Part shown: positions 9,034-17,184 of the stretch, piece after piece | Numbering within the stretch: position 1 is the stretch's first letter | How the letters are laid out: each line of letters opens with the position of its first letter | Origin: Paenibacillus sp. FSL R7-0273 | Lineage (GTDB): Bacteria > Bacillota > Bacilli > Paenibacillales > Paenibacillaceae | Assembly (NCBI RefSeq): GCF_000758625.1 | Contig: NZ_CP009283.1 | Location: 4,847,501 to 4,911,500, forward strand | Length of the DNA: 64,000 nt | Direction of reading: 5' to 3' | Position numbers and translations under genes: made by a program | The notes under the pieces: generated by a model | Seen by the model: only the letters and a program-made list of their open reading frames with translations | Databases searched by the model: none | What the model was told of the DNA's origin: nothing

Positions 9034-10131
9034 CTACCGGTACCAGCCGAACCGCCGCCGGATATGATGCACGACAAACAGCAGAACCGGAATCACCGCA
9101 CACAGGAGGGGCAGGATGTTCTCCAGAAATACCTTGCCGTCATTCATATGCAGCGGAAAATTCTCGGCACTTACAAACGAGCTGTAAAGCACCACCGACC
9201 CCACTGGAATAACGAGCCTCCGGGGCTCTTTGACATGAAATAAATCGGCCGCAATCGAGACCGCCGCATAGCAGTAAATGGACATTTTGAAAAAGACCCC
9301 GATAATCAGCGTCAGAATGACCAGAGCGTCAAGCCGCTGCAGAAAATTAGCCACATTAACGAGCGTAATGGTCGTAAACATCGGAAAGGTGGTCCGGCTG
9401 TAAATATCCTCACCCAGCACCGACATTTCCACCGCATGCGTAAAGCTGAGCAGAATGGAGCTCAGAGCAATGGCACCGGCGCCGGTTTTACGGATTTTAT
9501 TTTTCGAATTAAAATGCGGCAGAATTGCCGTAAAGCAAACCAGCTCCCCGTACGGGAAAATCCAGATGTTCGGATATGCTGATTTCAGTGCCTCCACCCA
9601 CTCCCCGGGATGAATCGGAAACAGATTCTTGAACTGCACCAGGCCGGCTATAATCACCACGAAATTCGCAATCATTCCCATAAAGACAATCAGCCAGAAA
9701 TAGATTTCTGCCGTTCTTGAGAACACCTCGATTCCCTGATACAGGATGTACATAACCGCAATAACCATAATCGAGTTGATAATAAAAATCGGTGTCCGGT
9801 CATACGACGAGGAGATCAGCAGATCACCGGCCTCACGCAGATTCCGCGAGCCGTTGTAGGTCAAGACTGGCAGGTACAGCAGGCTGAGCGGCCAGCCGAT
9901 CCATTTACCGAGAATTTTCCGCGTATACCCGCTGATTACGAGATCCGGAAACTGGCGGTACAGGTAGGCGTACACAAGATACAGAAGGATGCCGCCGGGC
10001 AGCGCCAGCAGGATGGAGATCCATACCGCATGCCCGCTCTCCAGGCCGATAGGCACAACCACCGCCGTCCCCAGCTCAAACAGAACGATCATCGCAAATA
10101 ATTGAAACGGTCCAATGACTTCCTTACGCAT
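9034..10131 (-). CDS. GerAB-family spore germination permease
   Basis: The membrane subunit of a nutrient germinant receptor in the spore inner membrane. The 365-residue protein has about ten hydrophobic segments and the features of the APC-superfamily GerB subunit (start KEVIGPFQLFAMIVLFELG, middle FPYGELVCFTAILPHF). It is the last gene of the operon gerA-gerC-gerB, 26 bp after gerC. The family's B subunit is thought to hold the germinant-binding pocket. The germinant here is unknown. Confidence 0.92.
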   Translation of the reverse strand: MRKEVIGPFQLFAMIVLFELGTAVVVPIGLESGHAVWISILLALPGGILLYLVYAYLYRQFPDLVISGYTRKILGKWIGWPLSLLYLPVLTYNGSRNLREAGDLLISSSYDRTPIFIINSIMVIAVMYILYQGIEVFSRTAEIYFWLIVFMGMIANFVVIIAGLVQFKNLFPIHPGEWVEALKSAYPNIWIFPYGELVCFTAILPHFNSKNKIRKTGAGAIALSSILLSFTHAVEMSVLGEDIYSRTTFPMFTTITLVNVANFLQRLDALVILTLIIGVFFKMSIYCYAAVSIAADLFHVKEPRRLVIPVGSVVLYSSFVSAENFPLHMNDGKVFLENILPLLCAVIPVLLFVVHHIRRRFGWYR

Positions 10132-10157
10132 ACTACGCCCCCGTTCCTAACCCGGCT

Positions 10158-11363
10158 TTATTTTTTGGCAGGAATGTACGGCTTGAGCCGCATTCCGGTA
10201 CTGCGGATGTAGGCATCCACCTTGAGATCCAGCTCCCCTTCGGCAAAAGCGGCACTCCAGTCCTCCTTCACCGTTTCCCAAGACTGCGGATGGATCCGCT
10301 TCAGCTCATTGCCAAAGTTAAAAATATCTGTTTTCATGTCCTGTGCAGCCTTAACCGCCTGTCTGACCTCAGCTGCTGTTTTCTCTGCCATTTCTTTTTG
10401 CAGCTCCTGAAGCTCGTCCTCCTTGCTCAGATCGACAAATCCCCCGGTTTCATTGATGATTCCTTCTTCACTGATATGGACATGAAAAACCGGCTTGCCC
10501 TCCTGCAGCTCCACCTTCACACGGGTTTTGGAATAAAAGATATTGACGGCAATATCCTCCTCCATATCCGGCGAATCAATATTAATACTGGTTTCATTGA
10601 TTTTATCCAGCACCCATTGTGTTCCTCTAGACTGGGGACCATTCAGCCAGCCAATCAGCTTTCCCTCCTTGAAGACCCCCAGCCCGCTCATCAGTGATCC
10701 GACCATCGGATCAGACTGCTCCAGACTGCTTTTTTTCTCCCCCTCTGCGGCATCCCCTACAATCTCTACACCGTTAACTGTAAAATCGCTTTCCCCGGTT
10801 ATTCCGTTAATCACTTCAAACACCGTGACTTTCCGGTTCTCGCCCCATACTCTGGAGGTGTTCTGCATTTTTTTCAGGAGTCCCATCGACGGCATGCTCT
10901 CCAGCGTGGTCAGAAGCTTCAGAACCGAAGCTGCATCCGTGCCCTTGGAGACGAGCACCGCCGAATTCAGCCGCAGCTCATGGGACCGTTCAAAAATATC
11001 AAAGACGCTGGTAATTCCCTTCTCCGCCAGAGACTCTCCGATCAGCACCAGCTGGGTATGGGCAAAAAAGAGCTGCCGGGTTGCCCGCCGCGACGCTTTG
11101 CGGAGCGCTCCAAAGATCGTCCGGTCTGTTGCCGAGACGACGATAATCGGCGGTTGATTACTGGCAGATCCCGTTGTCTGTGCGGAAGAGGACGGGTTAA
11201 TGATCTGAAAGGTCACCCGGTAGCCCTGCTTTCCGTCCAGGCTATCCAGTCCGATCCCGCTGACAATGGCCAGCTCATTCAGCTCCCGGCTGTTCCAGCA
11301 GCCGCTCAGCACCAGGGAGCAGCCCAGAACGGCTGCAAGCAGCAGCGCGAGTTTAGCTTTCAT
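10158..11363 (-). CDS. Ger(x)C-family spore germination lipoprotein
   Basis: The lipoprotein subunit of the receptor, 401 residues. A signal peptide ends in lipobox VLSGC (Cys22), followed by the family start WNSRELNELAIVSGIGLD. The C-terminal half is the three-domain GerAC fold with the closing stretch YIRSTGMRLKPYIP. The first bases overlap the end of gerA by 11 bp, a sign of coupled translation. The gene order A-C-B differs from the A-B-C order of the B. subtilis gerA operon. Confidence 0.93.
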   Translation of the reverse strand: MKAKLALLLAAVLGCSLVLSGCWNSRELNELAIVSGIGLDSLDGKQGYRVTFQIINPSSSAQTTGSASNQPPIIVVSATDRTIFGALRKASRRATRQLFFAHTQLVLIGESLAEKGITSVFDIFERSHELRLNSAVLVSKGTDAASVLKLLTTLESMPSMGLLKKMQNTSRVWGENRKVTVFEVINGITGESDFTVNGVEIVGDAAEGEKKSSLEQSDPMVGSLMSGLGVFKEGKLIGWLNGPQSRGTQWVLDKINETSINIDSPDMEEDIAVNIFYSKTRVKVELQEGKPVFHVHISEEGIINETGGFVDLSKEDELQELQKEMAEKTAAEVRQAVKAAQDMKTDIFNFGNELKRIHPQSWETVKEDWSAAFAEGELDLKVDAYIRSTGMRLKPYIPAKK

Positions 11364-12927
11364 GGCGGTTGTCCCGGCTGAGCTGTGCGGTAGTTCCCGG
11401 CACCTTGCTGTTCTTACTTATCAGGCGGCGCCGGGTCTTCATGAAATGCAGCGGAGTCCGCAGAAAGATATCCTTTTGATCACCCGAAGCAAATGGGGCT
11501 ACTGGCGACATGTACGGCACACCCATCGAACGCAGACTGCACAGATGGGCGACGAGCATAAGCCCAATAATGGCAATTCCGTACAGTCCTATATAAGCCG
11601 CAACAAAAGTAATAATGAAGCGGAGGATTCGGATGGACAGTGCCATATTGAAGGCTGGCGTGGCAAAGCTGGATATCCCCGTCAGCGAAACGACAATGAC
11701 CATGGCCGGCGAGACGATACCCGCCTGAACCGCTGCCTGCCCCAGCACAAGACCGCCAATTATAGAGACCGTCTGGCCGATCTGCGAGGGCATACGGATA
11801 CCGGCTTCGCGAATTATTTCGAAAGTAACCTCCAGCAGCAGCACTTCAATAACAACCGGGAACGGCACCCCCTCACGCTGGGAGGCAAAGTTAATCAGCA
11901 GCGGCGTCGGAATCATCTCCTGGTGAAAGTTAAGCGCAGCGACAAAGATCGCCGGCCCGAACAGCGATACCAGCAGACAGATAAACCGCAGCACCCGGAT
12001 AATCGAAGAAATATCATACCGCTGGTAGTAGTCCTCAACCGTATGGAAAAACATAAAAAAGGTAGCCGGAAGAATCAGCACAAACGGAGTGCCATCCACA
12101 AAAATGGCGATTCTCCCCTCCAGCAGATTTCCGGCCACACTATCCGGACGTTCAGTGTTATAAAGCGTAGGAAACGGCGAATAATTGTTTTCTTCAATCA
12201 GCTGCTCAATATAGCCGGATTCCAGAATGGAATCCACATGGATATCCGCCAGCTTTTTTCTGATCTGCTGCAGCGTCTCTTCCTTCGCCAGGCCATGAAT
12301 ATGTACAATAGACACATCCGTTTTGGTTACGGCACCAATGGTCAGGGTCTCAATCCAGAGATTCGGATTCTTGATCCGTTTGCGCACAAGCGAAAGATTG
12401 GTCCCCAGCGATTCCGTAAAGCTGTCCTTGGGACCGCGGATATTGACCTGTGTAGTTGCTTCAGTAACTGATCTGCCTTCACCGCCGCTTGTGCTTACGC
12501 TGATTCCCTTCCCCAGGCCGTCAAAAAGGATCATCGTATCCCCGGAGAGCAGCCCCTCCAGCAGACTGTTCTGATCCTCTACTATCTTTTCCTTACCGAT
12601 GTTCTGGGCTTTTTCCTTGGCATAAGCAAAGGCCTCTTCAGCAGCCGGCTCTATACCCTGCCGCAAAGAGTCAAATGACAAGGCATGTGTAATATAATCT
12701 TCTACAAGCTCTTTATCGATAAGACCGTTGATATACAATGTTTTTACACGGATATCTTGAAACGGTGATTCATAGGCGCGCACAATCAGATCCGGGCTGT
12801 TCCCCAGCCTGTCACAGATCTGCTTAATATTATCTTCAAGCTTCAAATAGATGGGCGGTCCCTGCTCCTTACTGTTGTTGAGCTCCCCCGGTTTGGATTC
12901 TGTTGTCTGATTCGGCATGCTTAGCAC
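11353..12927 (-). CDS. GerAA/GerKA-family spore germination protein
   Basis: The A subunit of the germinant receptor, 524 residues. A soluble N-terminal part (about 1-270, with the family motif LYINGLIDKELVEDYI and a conserved GRIAIFVDGTPFVLILPATF) is followed by five or six membrane helices and a basic tail. Family members oligomerise and have been proposed to form a ligand-gated ion channel. The ATG follows GGGGAGGTG. It opens the gerA-gerC-gerB operon, which should be expressed in the forespore. I found no convincing sigma-G promoter at a workable distance. Confidence 0.94.
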   Translation of the reverse strand: MLSMPNQTTESKPGELNNSKEQGPPIYLKLEDNIKQICDRLGNSPDLIVRAYESPFQDIRVKTLYINGLIDKELVEDYITHALSFDSLRQGIEPAAEEAFAYAKEKAQNIGKEKIVEDQNSLLEGLLSGDTMILFDGLGKGISVSTSGGEGRSVTEATTQVNIRGPKDSFTESLGTNLSLVRKRIKNPNLWIETLTIGAVTKTDVSIVHIHGLAKEETLQQIRKKLADIHVDSILESGYIEQLIEENNYSPFPTLYNTERPDSVAGNLLEGRIAIFVDGTPFVLILPATFFMFFHTVEDYYQRYDISSIIRVLRFICLLVSLFGPAIFVAALNFHQEMIPTPLLINFASQREGVPFPVVIEVLLLEVTFEIIREAGIRMPSQIGQTVSIIGGLVLGQAAVQAGIVSPAMVIVVSLTGISSFATPAFNMALSIRILRFIITFVAAYIGLYGIAIIGLMLVAHLCSLRSMGVPYMSPVAPFASGDQKDIFLRTPLHFMKTRRRLISKNSKVPGTTAQLSRDNRHES

Positions 12928-13003
12928 CTCCCCTCATACTATTTGCCTGTGAAACTTTTTTTATGCAGCTTATGGAATGAGCGGGATTGTAAGCAAAAAA
13001 TAA

Positions 13004-13041
13004 GGCTGCCGGCCTGTAGAACATCCTACAGGCCGGCAGCC
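13004..13041 (-). terminator. Terminator of the feuBC-reductase operon
   Basis: A perfect 16 bp stem (GGCTGCCGGCCTGTAG with its complement) around a six-base loop, followed on the minus strand by CTTATTTTTT. It ends the operon that starts at 16.27 kb. Confidence 0.92.
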
Positions 13042-13093
13042 CAAGTAACTATAAATCTATAATGGGAAGTACAGCCGGAAAACAGGCTGTCTT

Positions 13094-14137
13094 CTAGTGA
13101 TCATCACTTACGCCCAGCGCCTTGTTCTTCTCCTTGAACCGGTCATTGTGCGAGGATACATAAGCATACTTAGGTGCATCCGGGTCCATGAACAGCTTGG
13201 CGCTGTTCAGTGCCAGCACCGCATCCGTAAACGTTCCGGCAATCAGGCGCACCTTGCTGTCATAATCAACAAAATCTCCGGCGGCAAAAATGCCGGGCAG
13301 GTTCGTTTCCAGCCGGGGACTGACCTTGGCCCACCATTCGCCCATCTCGATGCCCCAGTCACGCAGCGGTCCAAAGTCGCTCTTGAGGCCGTGATTTACA
13401 ATAACCGCATCCACTGCAAACTGCTCGCTCTCGCCTGAATCGGCATGAGCAATGGTCACCTGGTCAATCGTTTCACCGTTGCTGCTGTGCAGCTGGCTTA
13501 CCGTATACGGTGTCCGGACCTTAACTGAGGATGCCTTCATGCGGGAGATATTCTTCTCATGTCCGCCGAACTGGTCTCTTCTGTGAACAATTGTAACGCT
13601 CGCTGCAATCTTCTCCAGCTCATTAGCCCAATCTACCGCTGAATCGCCGCCGCCGGAGATCAGCACATGCTTATCGCGGAAGGTCTCCAGCTCCTGTACG
13701 GTATAGTGCAGGTTCGTTACCTCGTAACGGTCAGCCCCTTCAATCTCCAGCTTGGCCATCTGCAGAATACCGTAGCCAATGGCCAGAATGATGGTCCGGG
13801 TCCAGTGCTGCTCTCCTGTAGCCGAGGTCAGAATAAATGTGCCGTCTTCCTGGCGGGCCTGATTGACAATCTGCTGCCCGAGCACAATGGTCGGCTCGAA
13901 TGTTCGCGCCTGCTCCTCCAGCCGGGTGATCAGATCACCGCAGAGGGTCGGGGTAACGCCACCCACATCCCAGATCATTTTCTCGGGATAGATCAGCATT
14001 CTTCCGCCCAGCTCTTCCTTGGCTTCGATCAGCTTCGTCTTCAAATCTCTCATCCCGCTGTAAAAAGCTGTATACATTCCGGCAGGTCCCCCGCCGATTA
14101 TCGTCACATCATATAATTCCAGTTCCTGATCACTCAT
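13094..14137 (-). CDS. Ferredoxin/flavodoxin-NADP reductase (YumC/YcgT type)
   Basis: A 347-residue FAD- and NADPH-dependent oxidoreductase of the thioredoxin-reductase-like class that lacks the CxxC redox pair. FAD binding is shown by [15 protein letters not shown] (about 9-23), NADPH binding by [15 protein letters not shown] (about 160), and the second FAD motif by GIFAAGDF (about 283). These enzymes reduce ferredoxin or flavodoxin. It starts 35 bp after the second FecCD permease gene and shares its operon and Fur box. I infer that it supplies electrons for reductive iron release from the siderophore or for iron-sulfur repair. Confidence 0.9.
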   Translation of the reverse strand: MSDQELELYDVTIIGGGPAGMYTAFYSGMRDLKTKLIEAKEELGGRMLIYPEKMIWDVGGVTPTLCGDLITRLEEQARTFEPTIVLGQQIVNQARQEDGTFILTSATGEQHWTRTIILAIGYGILQMAKLEIEGADRYEVTNLHYTVQELETFRDKHVLISGGGDSAVDWANELEKIAASVTIVHRRDQFGGHEKNISRMKASSVKVRTPYTVSQLHSSNGETIDQVTIAHADSGESEQFAVDAVIVNHGLKSDFGPLRDWGIEMGEWWAKVSPRLETNLPGIFAAGDFVDYDSKVRLIAGTFTDAVLALNSAKLFMDPDAPKYAYVSSHNDRFKEKNKALGVSDDH

Positions 14138-14172
14138 TGATATCCCCTCCGGTTAGATGTTGGTCAAGCCGT

Positions 14173-15210
14173 CTATGACTTCGTACGTGCCAGCAGATAC
14201 AGAAAATATGGTGCGCCGATGACGGCGACGACGATGCCGGTCGGAATCTCCGACGGCTGCAGAATCCAGCGGCCGATAGTGTCGGCCGTGATTACCAGCA
14301 GAGCGCCCAGCAGAGCTGAGGCCGGCAGCATGAGCTGATGCTTGGGACCGACCAGGCGGCGTGCCAGATGCGGTCCGACGAGGCCGACAAAGCCGATCCC
14401 GCCGCTGACGGCAACACTGGCTGCCGCCAGGCCGACAGCAGCGGCCAGCAGCTTGAACTGCTCTTTGTTGACATTGGCTCCCAGGCCAACCGCTGTCTGC
14501 TCACCCAGGTTAAGCACATTCATTACCCGTGCCTTGTAGATGACATAGGGTACCAGAATAACAATCCAGGGCAGAAGAGACAGGACAAACTTCCAGCTGG
14601 TCCCCCAGATGCTGCCCGCCAGCCAGGTCGCAACGAACTGGTATTTGTCGGGATCGAGGCGCAGCGTGAGTACAATCATCGCGGCGCTGATTCCGGCAGC
14701 AACAGCTACACCGGTAAGCAGCAGGCGGATCGGCTTGATGCCCTCATGCCGTTTGTAAGCCAGCACATAGATCAGGGCCGCAGTCAGCCCTGCACCGACA
14801 AATGCGATAACCGGAAGAAAAAAGACCGGGGCCGCATTGGTTGTCGGATAGAAGGAAACCATCAGCATGACCATCAGTCCGGCACCGGCATTAATGCCAA
14901 GGATACCCGGATCAGCCAGGTCATTGCGGAACACCCCCTGCATAACAGCCCCGGAAACAGCCAGCCCGGCACCGATAAGCAGCGAGATGACGATGCGCGG
15001 CAGCCGGAAATCAAACAGAATCAATTCCTGCTTATCCGTGCCCTTCCCCAGCATCGTGTTCAGCAGCTCCAGCGGAGTTAAGCGTATGTATCCCGTATTC
15101 ACACTAATAATAAAGGCAATCACGATCAGCACAAAAATCGTTGCCAGAATAAACAGCCCTCGTCTGCGTCTGGCCGATTCATAGGACATCATGGTTGTCG
15201 TTCTCTGCAT
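14173..15210 (-). CDS. FecCD-family iron-siderophore permease (FeuC-like)
   Basis: One half of the membrane channel of an iron-siderophore ABC importer. About 345 residues with nine to ten helices and the FecCD signatures LPRIVISLLIGAGLAVSGA, FRNDLADPGILGINAGAG and the ATPase-contact loop GGIGFVGLVGPHLAR. ATG at 15210 sits eight bases after AAGGGAG. A GTG two codons earlier is too close to that site. The gene begins just after the stop of the other permease, and they form a heterodimer with one substrate-binding protein, probably the lipoprotein at 7.6 kb. Confidence 0.92.
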   Translation of the reverse strand: MQRTTTMMSYESARRRRGLFILATIFVLIVIAFIISVNTGYIRLTPLELLNTMLGKGTDKQELILFDFRLPRIVISLLIGAGLAVSGAVMQGVFRNDLADPGILGINAGAGLMVMLMVSFYPTTNAAPVFFLPVIAFVGAGLTAALIYVLAYKRHEGIKPIRLLLTGVAVAAGISAAMIVLTLRLDPDKYQFVATWLAGSIWGTSWKFVLSLLPWIVILVPYVIYKARVMNVLNLGEQTAVGLGANVNKEQFKLLAAAVGLAAASVAVSGGIGFVGLVGPHLARRLVGPKHQLMLPASALLGALLVITADTIGRWILQPSEIPTGIVVAVIGAPYFLYLLARTKS

Positions 15211-15212
15211 GC

Positions 15213-16271
15213 TCACAGCTCCCTTCTTTCCTTGCGGGCCAGATACAGGAAGAAAGGCACGCCGATCAGCGCAATGATCGCGCCAAATGGAGTCTCATGC
15301 TTGGGAATAATCATTCTCGCCGTCAGATCGGCAAAGATCGCAAGCAGACTGCCGAGTACTGCCGAGCAGGGAATAATCCACTTATAATCCACACCGACCA
15401 GATAACGCGTCAGATGGGGTATAATCAAGCCGATAAAGCCCACCGCCCCGACTACGGATACGGAAGCTCCGGCCAGAATCAGCACGATCAATGCCCCTGC
15501 CAGCTTGACCAGCCCTGTACGCTGTCCAAGTCCTCTTGCGACATCCTCACCAAGACTAAGCATGGATATCGATCTGGACAGGATGATTGCACCGATAATC
15601 GCTCCGCCAATCCACGGAAACATGATCTTGAGCTGGAACCATTTCGTTCCGGCTACCCCTCCGGCATACCAGAAGGCCAGATCTTGTCCAATGTTAAAAT
15701 ACAGCGCAATCCCTTCACTGAGCGCAGAGAGCAGCGCACTGAAGGCCGCACCGGCCAGCACCAGCCTGGCAGGCGTCAATCCGCCCCTGGATAAGGAGCC
15801 GATCCCATAGACAATACCTGCTCCCATACCCGCGCCTATAAAGGAATACATGATCACGTACATAAAAGGAAGCTGCGGGAAAAAGGCAAAGCATACAGCG
15901 AGCGCAAATCCTGCGCCTGAGTTAATCCCCATAAGGCCCGAGTCCGCAAGCGGATTACGGGTCATCCCCTGCATAATAGCGCCTGCAACGGCAAAGCTTG
16001 CCCCGACCATCGCAGCGCCGAGCACCCGCGGCATGCGCAGCTCGCGGATTATCTGATGATCCGTCAGATCCGGATTAAATTGAAATACAGCGGTCCATAC
16101 CACCGACAGCTTGATATCCGCCGCTCCAAACGATACTGAAACTGCAATACCGAATACCAAGGCAATCAGTCCGCCGATCAGGATCAGCGTCGCCGCCCAC
16201 GGGCGTGAACGAAACTTCACAGGATCCGCAGAGCGGATCTGCCCCTTGCCGGCAGTTGCCTGTTGATTCAT
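15213..16271 (-). CDS. FecCD-family iron-siderophore permease (FeuB-like)
   Basis: The partner permease, about 352 residues. Signatures include LRMPRVLGAAMVGASFAVAG, TRNPLADSGLMGINSGAGFA and VGAVGFIGLIIPHLTR. It is first in the operon feuB-feuC-reductase. I chose ATG at 16271 behind GGGTGAG; a GTG at 16280 is an alternative. A Fur box lies 25 bp upstream. No FecE-type ATPase gene follows, as in B. subtilis feuABC, which borrows the ATPase YusV. Confidence 0.92.
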   Translation of the reverse strand: MNQQATAGKGQIRSADPVKFRSRPWAATLILIGGLIALVFGIAVSVSFGAADIKLSVVWTAVFQFNPDLTDHQIIRELRMPRVLGAAMVGASFAVAGAIMQGMTRNPLADSGLMGINSGAGFALAVCFAFFPQLPFMYVIMYSFIGAGMGAGIVYGIGSLSRGGLTPARLVLAGAAFSALLSALSEGIALYFNIGQDLAFWYAGGVAGTKWFQLKIMFPWIGGAIIGAIILSRSISMLSLGEDVARGLGQRTGLVKLAGALIVLILAGASVSVVGAVGFIGLIIPHLTRYLVGVDYKWIIPCSAVLGSLLAIFADLTARMIIPKHETPFGAIIALIGVPFFLYLARKERREL

Positions 16272-16295
16272 GAATCTCACCCATTCTTCTGAAAT

Positions 16296-16310
16296 TGATT
16301 CTCATTATCA
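16296..16310 (-). promoter_or_regulatory. Fur box of the feuBC-reductase operon
   Basis: TGATTCTCATTATCA (plus-strand reading) matches the 7-1-7 Fur consensus at 12 of 14 defined positions. A TATAAT at 16313-16318 on the minus strand abuts it, so bound Fur would cover the -10 region. Confidence 0.8.
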
Positions 16311-16413
16311 TTATAATATTGTAAGATAGATTGCCATGGTTTGGCAATGGACAAATCCAATCTTCCTTCCAAAAAAGTCTATTGCCAGCTTTTCTTTATT
16401 TCAGCGCACAGAA

Positions 16414-16454
16414 AAGCCCCGCCGTTCTCCGCTGGACCAGAGAACGGCGGGGCT
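16414..16454 (-). terminator. Terminator downstream of the 16.47 kb gene
   Basis: AAGCCCCGCCGTTCTC pairs with GAGAACGGCGGGGCTT around a nine-base loop. The minus strand then reads TTTT. Confidence 0.85.
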
Positions 16455-16472
16455 TACTGCAGCAGATAAACC

Positions 16473-16784
16473 TCAGACATTTTGCAGCGTGCCGCCGAAT
16501 ATTTTGCGGATCAAGCCCTGCATTTTGCCGATATGGGGGACAAACCGGCTTTTATCATACACATAGCCTGACTGGGTTACCAGCTGAGAATAGACCAGGA
16601 ACAGCTGCGCAGCCAGCTGCCGGTCAATCTGCTGCTCCTGCCGGATCAGCAGCTCCGCCTCCTCCATGGCAGCATATAACCGGGCAAATGCCGGTTCATT
16701 AATGACTTTTCGGCGTAACGGCCCCATGATATCGGTTACAATTCCCTGAATAGACACGGTAAGTGCCTGAATCCTCTCATCCAT
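16473..16784 (-). CDS. Unknown 103-residue helical protein
   Basis: I do not recognise this protein. It is predicted soluble and mostly helical, rich in Gln and Leu, with an amphipathic stretch near residues 38-70 (MEEAELLIRQEQQIDRQLA). No signal peptide or cysteine is present. The ATG at 16784 is eight bases behind a full AGGAGG, better placed than a TTG one codon earlier. It ends before a strong terminator and is separated from the iron operon by a divergent regulatory region. Confidence 0.7.
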   Translation of the reverse strand: MDERIQALTVSIQGIVTDIMGPLRRKVINEPAFARLYAAMEEAELLIRQEQQIDRQLAAQLFLVYSQLVTQSGYVYDKSRFVPHIGKMQGLIRKIFGGTLQNV

Positions 16785-16889
16785 CAAGCATTCCTCCTGC
16801 AGCAGCCGGGTAGATGAAGACTACTACCATTGTATGTTGGCCCCAGCCCGTGCAGACCTTTGCACCCGGTTTACCCTATCCCTTTATCG

Positions 16890-17126
16890 TTATCTTGTAT
16901 ACTCCTCATACTCGCTCCTGCCGCTGCGTCTGCTGCTCAGGTGTCTGTCATGCATGTACTCGTCATTCCGCAGTTTATAAATTGCCCCCATGCCGCCGAA
17001 CACGAACAGCAGCAGAATAATCAGCGAATAGGCGTAATTGAACTCCCCGATATAAAAGCATACCCCAATGGATACGATGAGCAGAAGCAATAAACTCAGT
17101 CCGATTCTGGACAATATTTTTTTCAT
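16890..17126 (-). CDS. Small two-helix membrane protein, unknown function
   Basis: A 78-residue protein with two hydrophobic segments (about 8-25 and 33-50) and a charged, Arg-rich tail (SSRRSGRSEYEEY). A longer open frame exists, but ATG at 17126 has GGAGGTAAC in front and marks the start. It lies 59 bp downstream of the Bce-like permease gene on the same strand and could be an accessory membrane protein of that transporter. That link is inferred from position only. Confidence 0.65.
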   Translation of the reverse strand: MKKILSRIGLSLLLLLIVSIGVCFYIGEFNYAYSLIILLLFVFGGMGAIYKLRNDEYMHDRHLSSRRSGRSEYEEYTR

Positions 17127-17184
17127 CCGCGTTACCTCCGTTTTTTTATCTACGTAGCTTATTAAGTCTCTAACCATACCATTT

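Noticed and set aside
11266..12471. 401-codon plus-strand frame antisense to gerA/gerC
   Set aside because: It is the shadow of well-supported germination genes, with basic low-quality composition and no ribosome site.
12937..12966. Sigma-G-like promoter for the gerA operon
   Set aside because: GCATA and AATAGTA have a fair spacing, but the -10 would lie only about 10 bases before the ATG, so the ribosome site would not be transcribed.
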